A stretch of 10,421 nt of DNA from Betaproteobacteria bacterium (GTDB lineage: Bacteria; Pseudomonadota; Gammaproteobacteria; Burkholderiales; SG8-39): positions 1 to 10,421 of the forward strand of contig JAFARH010000316.1 of NCBI GenBank assembly GCA_019245555.1, given 5' to 3'. The position numbers and the translations under genes were made by a program. Positions within the stretch are counted from its first letter, which is position 1; every line of letters starts with the position of its first letter. The notes under the pieces were generated by a model that saw only the letters and a program-made list of their open reading frames with translations, was not told the DNA's origin and did not search any database. Positions 5,487 through 10,421 of this stretch are shown here, one piece after another.

Positions 5487-8400
5487 TAATTCTAACCTCA
5501 TGCAGCTTGGCTTCGGCATTGCTTTCCCAGATCTATACGAACGCGAGGGCCTGATCCAGCTCGATCGCGCGTTCGTCGCCTACCTCACGGAAGCGGACCG
5601 TTCGCTCGCCGAAAAGATGACCGCGGCGAGACAGAGCCCGCCCACCGGGGGCAAGGAGTCAGAGCTCCTCATCGCGCTGGCGCCGCATGTCGAGGACTTC
5701 GTTGCGAAGCTCTTCCGCATCGAGCGCGAAGCACAAGCGCTCGCCGAGCGGCACAACGAGCTTGCGCCGCTGTATTCGGTGAAGCGCCAGTTCGTGCAGC
5801 GACGCGCGCTCCACAAGGTCAAGCCCGCCGAGCTCGAAGGCTTCGATCCCACCGCAGCCGCCAAGCAACTCTTTGGCGGTGAATTTACCGAGCTCGACTT
5901 CGCACGCAAAGTGAGCGCGTGGCTTCAGGACGAGCCCGCGCATGCATCCGAACTGGAGCTCGCCGTCCGCTATGCCGCCTGGGCGGTCAACACGCCGGCA
6001 GGCAAAACGAAGCATGCCGCTGGAGTCCTATTCAAAGCGCCCCAGAAGCTGGACTTCATGAAGCTCGTGCCGGTCCACACCGACACAAAACGCGGGTTCG
6101 CCGAGCATCGTCTGGACCACCTGCGCCACCGCGAGGGATTTCAGCTCACCGATGAGGGCACCGATCTGGTCGGTGCGTTGGATGAGGCGAACTATTGCAT
6201 CTGGTGCCATGAACAGAACAAAGACTCCTGCTCGAAGGGATTGAAGGAAAAGGCTCCGGCCGAGGGTTTCCGCAGAACGGTATTCGGCGTGCCGCTCGCC
6301 GGGTGCCCGCTCGAGGAAAAGATCTCCGAATTCCACATGGTCAAGGCGCGCGGCCAGCCGCTCGCCGCGCTCGGCATCATCGCCGTCGACAACCCGATGA
6401 TGGCGGCGACCGGGCACCGCATCTGCAACGACTGCATGAAGTCCTGCATCTACCAGAGGCAGGATCCGGTCGACATCCCGCAGGCCGAGACGCGCACTCT
6501 GAAGGATGTGCTCGAGCTGCCGTGGGGATTCGAGATCTATTCGCTGCTGACGCGCTGGAATCCGCTCGATCTGCGCCGCCCCTACCCAAAGGCGCCCTCC
6601 GGGCGCCGCGTGCTGATTGTTGGGCTTGGCCCTGCCGGCTTCACGCTGGCGCATCACCTGATGAACGATGGCCACACCGTTGTCGGCATAGACGGGTTGA
6701 AGATCGAGCCGCTCGACCAGGCGGTTTCCGGTGTCGATGCACTCGGCAATGGCGTCGCATTCCGACCGATCCGCGACATCGGGGAGCTGCGCGAGTCGCT
6801 CGATCGACGCGTCATGGCGGGATTCGGCGGCGTGGCCGAGTACGGCATCACGGTCCGCTGGGACAAGAACTTTCTGAAACTCATCCGCCTCCTGTTAGAA
6901 CGCCGCCGTCAGTTCGCGATGTTCGGCGGCGTGCGCTTCGGCGGAACGCTGACCATCGATGAAGCCTTTGCCGACGGCTTCGACCACATCGCGTTGTGCG
7001 CCGGCGCGGGTCGGCCCACCGTACTCGACATTCCGAACGGCTTTGCACGCGGTGTTCGCGCAGCCTCCGACTTCCTAATGGCGTTGCAGCTCACGGGTGC
7101 CGCAAAGCGCGAGTCGATCGCCAACCTGCAGATCCGATTGCCTGTGGTCGTAATCGGGGGTGGATTGACTGCCATCGATACGGCGACGGAATCGCTCGCC
7201 TATTACGCGGTGCAGGTCGATAAATTCCTGACGCGCTACGACGCCCTCGGCGAAGAGCCAGCGACCTGGAACGCCGAAGAGTGCGCTATCGCGCAGGAAT
7301 TCCTCGCTCATGCTCGCGCTCTTCGCGCCGCGAAGCCCGAAGAGCGGCTGTCGCTGCTCAAGAAGTGGGGCGGCGCCACGATCGCCTACCGGCGCCGGAT
7401 GATCGACAGTCCCTCGTACACGCTGAATCATGAAGAGGTCGAGAAAGCACTGGAAGAAGGCATCACCTTTGCCGAAGGGCTGACGCCGAGCAAGATCGAG
7501 GTCGACCAATATGGTCACGCTCGAGCCGTGAAATTCGCCGCCGACGGCAAAGAGATCGAGTTGCCCGCCCGCTCCGTGCTCATCGCTGCAGGAACGCAAC
7601 CCAATACGGTGCTCGCTCGCGAGGAAGGCGTGACTCTCGAGCTCGACGGCAAGTATTTCATGGCGACCGACGAGACTGGCGCGCCGGTTAAGCCTGAGCG
7701 CCATACGGCGAAACCAAAGGAGCCGCAGGTCCTTCTGCATCGCTACGACGATGGTCGCTTCATGAGCTTCTTCGGCGACCTGCATCCCTCCTACTTCGGC
7801 AACGTGGTGAAGGCCATGGGGAGTGCGAAACAAGGCTACCCGACTGTCAGCCGCGTCCTGGCGCAGCGAGCGGCCGCCACAACCGAAGCGGATGAGCGCT
7901 TCTTAGCTCGCCTGAACCGCGAGCTTCGTGCCGTGGTCCATGAAGTTCGGCGCCTTACGCCGCGGATCGTCGAGGTGGTGCTGCGTGCGCCAGTGGCGGC
8001 GCGCCGCTTCAACCCCGGGCAGTTCTACCGGATGCAGAACTTCGAATCGCTCGCGATGCGAGTGCCTGGCACTACGCTCGCCATGGAGGGCCTTGCCTTG
8101 ACCGGTGCGTGGGTGGACAAAGAGCGCGGCCTGATCTCGGTGATTGCGCTGGAGATGGGCGGCTCGGCGGACCTCCTCGCGTATTTGCGCCCAGGCGAGC
8201 CGGTGATTCTCATGGGGCCGACCGGAACACCGACTGAGATTCCCGGGGACGAAACGGTCGTGCTCGCTGGAGGTGGCCTCGGGAATGCCGTGCTCTTCTC
8301 CATCGGCCGAGCGCTCCGCGCGGCCGGATCCAAGGTGATCTATTTCGCCGGTTACAAGGAGATGAGCGACCGCTATCGCGTCGAGGACATCGAAGCATCG

Positions 8401-8910
8401 TCAGACGTCGTCATCTGGTGCTGCGACCAGGCCCCGGGGTTCACTCCTCGGCGGCCGCAGGACCGAGCTTTCGTCGGCAATATCGTCCAGGCGATGCAAG
8501 CCTATGCCAGCGGCGGTCTCGGCGCACAAGCTGTGCGCTTTTCCGCGGCGGATCGCGTGATCGCCATCGGCTCCGACCGCATGATGGCGGCAGTGGCCCT
8601 GGCGCGGCACGGCGTGCTGGCGCGCTACCTGAAGAAGGACCATGTCGCGATTGGCTCGATCAATTCGCCGATGCAATGCATGATGAAAGAGATCTGCGCG
8701 CAGTGCTTGCAGCCGCACGTGGATCCGGCCACCGGCAAGACGACCTACGTCTTTTCCTGCTTCAACCAGGACCAGCCCCTCGACCAGGTCGATTTCGCCG
8801 CCCTGGCCCAGCGTCTTGCCCAGAACGGTGTCCAAGAGAAGCTGACGGCCTTGTGGATCGGGCGCTGCCTGAAACTGCTCCCACCACCCGCGGAACGGAA
8901 GGCGGCTTGA
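5467..8910 (+). CDS. Large fused iron-sulfur flavoprotein (GltD/NfnB-like plus PyrK/NfnA-like modules)
   Basis: This is a predicted cytosolic NAD(P)H-handling electron-transfer protein of 1147 residues; its reaction is not known to me. Residues about 1-235 match no motif I know. An iron-sulfur region follows with C244, C247, C255, C280 and then C320, C323, C327, comparable to the two [4Fe-4S] sites of GltD, NfnB and dihydropyrimidine dehydrogenase. The FAD fold has VGLGPAG at 385-391; the second dinucleotide fold has [11 protein letters not shown] at 561-571; a closing [10 protein letters not shown] is at 704-713. From about 815 a ferredoxin-reductase/PyrK-like module begins: [10 protein letters not shown] at 848-857, [12 protein letters not shown] at 931-942 and GSDRMM at 1035-1040. 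C1071, C1077, C1080 and C1098 form a PyrK-type [2Fe-2S] motif. Neither start has a well-spaced ribosome site. ATG 5500, giving 1136 residues starting [16 protein letters not shown], may be the true one, since the 11 extra residues look unconserved in style. Confidence 0.9.
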   Translation: MPEKFADNSNLMQLGFGIAFPDLYEREGLIQLDRAFVAYLTEADRSLAEKMTAARQSPPTGGKESELLIALAPHVEDFVAKLFRIEREAQALAERHNELAPLYSVKRQFVQRRALHKVKPAELEGFDPTAAAKQLFGGEFTELDFARKVSAWLQDEPAHASELELAVRYAAWAVNTPAGKTKHAAGVLFKAPQKLDFMKLVPVHTDTKRGFAEHRLDHLRHREGFQLTDEGTDLVGALDEANYCIWCHEQNKDSCSKGLKEKAPAEGFRRTVFGVPLAGCPLEEKISEFHMVKARGQPLAALGIIAVDNPMMAATGHRICNDCMKSCIYQRQDPVDIPQAETRTLKDVLELPWGFEIYSLLTRWNPLDLRRPYPKAPSGRRVLIVGLGPAGFTLAHHLMNDGHTVVGIDGLKIEPLDQAVSGVDALGNGVAFRPIRDIGELRESLDRRVMAGFGGVAEYGITVRWDKNFLKLIRLLLERRRQFAMFGGVRFGGTLTIDEAFADGFDHIALCAGAGRPTVLDIPNGFARGVRAASDFLMALQLTGAAKRESIANLQIRLPVVVIGGGLTAIDTATESLAYYAVQVDKFLTRYDALGEEPATWNAEECAIAQEFLAHARALRAAKPEERLSLLKKWGGATIAYRRRMIDSPSYTLNHEEVEKALEEGITFAEGLTPSKIEVDQYGHARAVKFAADGKEIELPARSVLIAAGTQPNTVLAREEGVTLELDGKYFMATDETGAPVKPERHTAKPKEPQVLLHRYDDGRFMSFFGDLHPSYFGNVVKAMGSAKQGYPTVSRVLAQRAAATTEADERFLARLNRELRAVVHEVRRLTPRIVEVVLRAPVAARRFNPGQFYRMQNFESLAMRVPGTTLAMEGLALTGAWVDKERGLISVIALEMGGSADLLAYLRPGEPVILMGPTGTPTEIPGDETVVLAGGGLGNAVLFSIGRALRAAGSKVIYFAGYKEMSDRYRVEDIEASSDVVIWCCDQAPGFTPRRPQDRAFVGNIVQAMQAYASGGLGAQAVRFSAADRVIAIGSDRMMAAVALARHGVLARYLKKDHVAIGSINSPMQCMMKEICAQCLQPHVDPATGKTTYVFSCFNQDQPLDQVDFAALAQRLAQNGVQEKLTALWIGRCLKLLPPPAERKAA

Positions 8911-8934
8911 CCACATATACAAGTCTTATATAAG
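8907..8934 (+). promoter_or_regulatory. Sigma70-type promoter of the regulator-transporter operon
   Basis: TTGACC (8907-8912, 5 of 6 to TTGACA) and TATAAG (8929-8934, 5 of 6 to TATAAT) are separated by 16 bases. The -35 overlaps the stop codon of the preceding flavoprotein gene. Transcription would start near 8940-8942, only 1-3 bases before the ATG at 8943, so the message is probably leaderless. This agrees with the absence of a Shine-Dalgarno sequence there. Confidence 0.65.
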
Positions 8935-8945
8935 ATTTGTATATG
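8914..8945. promoter_or_regulatory. 32-bp palindromic operator over the -10 region and start codon
   Basis: The outer arms CATATACAA (8914-8922) and TTGTATATG (8937-8945) are exact reverse complements. The core TCTTATATAAGA (8924-8935) is itself a perfect palindrome. Only the base pair at 8923/8936 (G and T) breaks the symmetry. It has 7 G/C of 32 bases, far below its surroundings. It spans the -10 hexamer and includes the ATG of the adjacent ribbon-helix-helix gene, so binding would block RNA polymerase. Autorepression by that protein is the natural inference; it is not demonstrated. Confidence 0.7.
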
Positions 8946-9146
8946 TCGAAGGTCAAAGCCAAGATCAGCACGTTTTCGGCGACGCCGCGCGACCTTGAGA
9001 TGCTGGAGGTCGTGGCCCGTTACCATGGCCTCAACAAGAGCGCGACGCTCGTAAGCCTGGTACGGAAGGAGTTCTGGCGCGCCTTTCCCGGCGGCACCGA
9101 CCGCATCCGGCCTGATCGCGGCGCAAAAATCGAGGGCCGCAAATGA
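8943..9146 (+). CDS. Small ribbon-helix-helix (CopG/Arc-like) transcriptional regulator
   Basis: This 67-residue product has the beta-alpha-alpha plan of ribbon-helix-helix DNA-binding proteins. A strand lies at about residues 4-13 (VKAKISTFSA), helix A at 15-28 (PRDLEMLEVVARYH), a GLNKS turn follows, and helix B runs at about 31-45 (KSATLVSLVRKEFWR). A basic tail (RIRPDRGAKIEGRK) ends the protein. Alternating strand residues K7, S9 and F11 or their neighbours would contact DNA in such folds. ATG 8943 is preferred over an in-frame TTG at 8937, because the promoter places the transcript start after 8937. There is no ribosome site, consistent with a leaderless message. The stop codon overlaps the next gene's start as ATGA, so it is co-translated with the transporter. 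Most likely role: autoregulator of this transport operon. An antitoxin is less likely, since no toxin gene is adjacent. Confidence 0.75.
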   Translation: MSKVKAKISTFSATPRDLEMLEVVARYHGLNKSATLVSLVRKEFWRAFPGGTDRIRPDRGAKIEGRK

Positions 9147-10318
9147 AATTGCTCTTACTGGCCCTGCTCGCTGCTGCGGGCAGCGCTGTCGCGCAGCCGA
9201 TCAAGATCGGGGAGCTGAACAGCTACAAGGTCTTTCCTGCCTTCCTGGAACCCTACAAGAAGGGCTTCGAGCTCGCGATCGAGGAAATCAACGCCAAAGG
9301 CGGCATCAACGGCCGGAAGCTGGAGATCGTGTCGCGTGACGATGGCGGCACCCCCGGAGACGCAGTTCGCGTCGCCGAGGAGCTCATCTCCCGGGAGAAG
9401 GCCGATGTGCTGATGGGCACCTTTGCCTCCAACGTCGGCCTCGCCGTGGCCAATCTGGCCGCGCAGCGCAAGGTCGTGTTCCTGGCGGCGGAGCCGCTCA
9501 CCGACAAGATTGTCTGGGAAAACGGCAATGCCTATACGTTCCGCCTGCGTCCTTCCACGTACATGCAGGTGGCGATGCTCGTGCCGGAAGCGGCAAAGCT
9601 GAAGAAAAAGCGCTGGGCGATCGTCTATCCGAACTACGAGTATGGGCAATCGGCGACCGAGTCCTTCAAGAAATTGCTAAAGGCGGTCCAGCCCGACGTC
9701 GAGTTCGTGGCCGAGCAAGCGAGTCCGCTCGGCAAGATCGACGCCGGCGCAGTTGTCCAAGCGCTGGCTGACGCAAAGCCGGACGCGATCTTCAGCTCGC
9801 TCTTCGCTGCCGATCTGCAGAAGTTCGTTCGTGAAGGCAACACGCGCGGGCTGTTCGCCGACCGCAGCGTGTTCAACCTGCTCGGTGGCGAGCCGGAGTA
9901 TCTAGATCCGCTGAAGGACGAGACGCCGGAAGGCTGGTGGGTAACAGGCTATCCGTGGAGCGACATCAAGACACTGGAGCACACCCACTTCCGGCAGGCG
10001 TATGAGAAGCGCTGGAATGACTACCCACGCGTCGGTTCAGTCGTCGGATACACCGCTGTATATGCAATTGCCGAAGGGCTGCGCAAGGCCGGCTCCACCG
10101 ATCCGCAGAAGCTCTCGGCTGCACTCGCCGGACTGCAGATGGAGAGTCCGTTCGGCCGCATCACCTGGCGCGCGATCGACCATCAATCGACGATGGGTGC
10201 CTATGTGGGACAGCTCGCGAAAAAGGACGGTCGCGGCGTGATGGTGAACTGGCACTACGCCGATGGCGCGCGCTATCAGCCGTCGGACGCGGAGATTCGT
10301 AAGCTGCGCAAGGATTGA
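9143..10318 (+). CDS. Periplasmic solute-binding protein of a Liv-type (HAAT) ABC transporter
   Basis: This 391-residue type I periplasmic binding protein is of the branched-chain/amide uptake family. A signal peptide occupies residues 1-17 (MKLLLLALLAAAGSAVA), with a likely signal peptidase I cut after AVA and a mature start at QPIKIGELNSY. Family features follow: ELAIEEINAKGGINGRKLEI at 44-63, the VLMGTFASNVGLAVA ligand-loop region at about 90-104, PNYEYGQSATESFKK in the second lobe and SVVGYTAVYAIAEGLRKAG near 300. The ligand cannot be named from sequence; branched-chain or aromatic amino acids, other carboxylates or amides are all possible. A GAGGG ribosome site at 9132-9136 lies 6 bases before the ATG, and the ATGA overlap links it to the regulator gene. 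The next gene is a LivH permease, as expected for this transporter class. Confidence 0.94.
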   Translation: MKLLLLALLAAAGSAVAQPIKIGELNSYKVFPAFLEPYKKGFELAIEEINAKGGINGRKLEIVSRDDGGTPGDAVRVAEELISREKADVLMGTFASNVGLAVANLAAQRKVVFLAAEPLTDKIVWENGNAYTFRLRPSTYMQVAMLVPEAAKLKKKRWAIVYPNYEYGQSATESFKKLLKAVQPDVEFVAEQASPLGKIDAGAVVQALADAKPDAIFSSLFAADLQKFVREGNTRGLFADRSVFNLLGGEPEYLDPLKDETPEGWWVTGYPWSDIKTLEHTHFRQAYEKRWNDYPRVGSVVGYTAVYAIAEGLRKAGSTDPQKLSAALAGLQMESPFGRITWRAIDHQSTMGAYVGQLAKKDGRGVMVNWHYADGARYQPSDAEIRKLRKD

Positions 10319-10421
10319 GCGCCGACGCTGTAGTTATCCAGTTTCTGAACGGGCTCGCTTCGGCGAGCTCGCTGTTCCTCCTTGCTGCCGGCCTTTCCCT
10401 CATTTTCGGCGTAAGCCGGAT
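10315..10421 (+). CDS. LivH-type branched-chain ABC transporter permease, N-terminal fragment
   Basis: The frame from TTG at 10315 gives 35 codons to the window edge. It includes VIQFLNGLASASSLFLLAAG followed by LSLIFGVSR, the hallmark first membrane helix of LivH permeases. TTG overlaps the TGA of the binding-protein gene by 4 bases (TTGA), and AAGGA just upstream could assist initiation, though it is very close. No in-frame ATG or GTG lies between there and the conserved block, so TTG is the likely start, with moderate certainty. It forms the inner-membrane channel with a LivM partner and ATPases expected downstream of the window. Confidence 0.85.
   Translation, partial: MSADAVVIQFLNGLASASSLFLLAAGLSLIFGVSR

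Larger units (their letters stand above)
5422..5499. promoter_or_regulatory. Divergent control region between SDR and large flavoprotein genes
   Basis: This short region must hold the start signals of both genes. On the minus strand, GGGGAG at 5433-5428 is the SDR ribosome site. On the plus strand, GGAGGA at 5434-5439 is an equally strong site, but it is placed 8 bases before an ATG at 5448 that opens only a 12-codon ORF. Overlapping -10-like hexamers are GATAAT at 5485-5490 (plus) and TAGAAT at 5494-5489 (minus), each 5 of 6 matches to consensus. No good -35 is visible for either. A 9-bp direct repeat lies between them. Confidence 0.4.

Noticed and set aside
6028..6675. Long minus-strand ORF (215 codons) inside the flavoprotein gene
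   Set aside because: It is an antisense shadow of a GC-rich gene whose sense frame carries clear cysteine and FAD motifs.
7075..7833. Minus-strand ORF of 252 codons inside the flavoprotein gene
   Set aside because: It has no recognisable domain; the sense frame holds the second dinucleotide-binding fold.
8914..8945. Palindrome as transcription terminator of the flavoprotein gene
   Set aside because: It is AT-rich (7 G/C of 32), has no loop and no distinct T run; its overlap with a promoter and start codon fits an operator better.
8943..9146. Ribbon-helix-helix protein as antitoxin of a toxin-antitoxin pair
   Set aside because: The gene before is a flavoprotein and the gene after is an exported solute-binding protein; no small toxin-like ORF lies on either side.

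Overview
The window is a gene-dense, GC-rich stretch of bacterial chromosome with no gap above 80 bases. The minus-strand order hydrolase - YciO - M50 protease - TrpRS - ScpA, the long TrpRS and the Liv-type transporter genes point to a betaproteobacterium (Burkholderiales/Rhodocyclales/Nitrosomonadales-like). That placement is inferred from gene order and protein style, not from a database search. I see no rRNA, tRNA, insertion sequence, CRISPR array or phage gene.

Region 1 (1-4122, minus strand) is a tightly packed housekeeping operon. In transcription order it holds an alpha/beta hydrolase, a YciO-type Sua5/YciO/YrdC protein, a site-2 protease-like M50 membrane peptidase, trpS and scpA (cut by the window edge). 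Junctions are 1-base or 4-base overlaps or gaps of 12-18 bases. The TrpRS carries four cysteines in the spacing of the [4Fe-4S] TrpRS type.

Region 2 (4122-5421) holds a gamma-carbonic-anhydrase-like hexapeptide protein transcribed divergently from the hydrolase. Their starts are only 17 bases apart, around a symmetric -10-like element. A convergent short-chain dehydrogenase (SDR) overlaps the 3' end of the gamma-CA gene by 8 bases.

Region 3 (5422-8910) starts with a short divergent control region: two Shine-Dalgarno sequences on opposite strands, a 9-bp direct repeat and a possible 12-codon leader ORF. It leads into a 1147-codon iron-sulfur flavoprotein. Its architecture is an uncharacterised N-terminal part, a GltD/NfnB-like core with two cysteine clusters and two dinucleotide folds, then a PyrK/NfnA-like flavin/NAD module with a C-terminal [2Fe-2S]-type motif. 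This resembles both subunits of an Nfn-type transhydrogenase fused in one chain, in the order B then A.

Region 4 (8907-10421) begins a transport operon: a 67-aa ribbon-helix-helix regulator, a periplasmic solute-binding protein and a LivH-type permease (cut by the edge), with 4-base overlaps at both junctions. An AT-rich 32-bp near-perfect palindrome covers the -10 region and the start codon of the regulator gene, behind a good sigma70-type promoter. This looks like an autoregulated, probably leaderless transcription unit. The best candidates for undescribed biology are this compact regulatory switch and the giant fused oxidoreductase.
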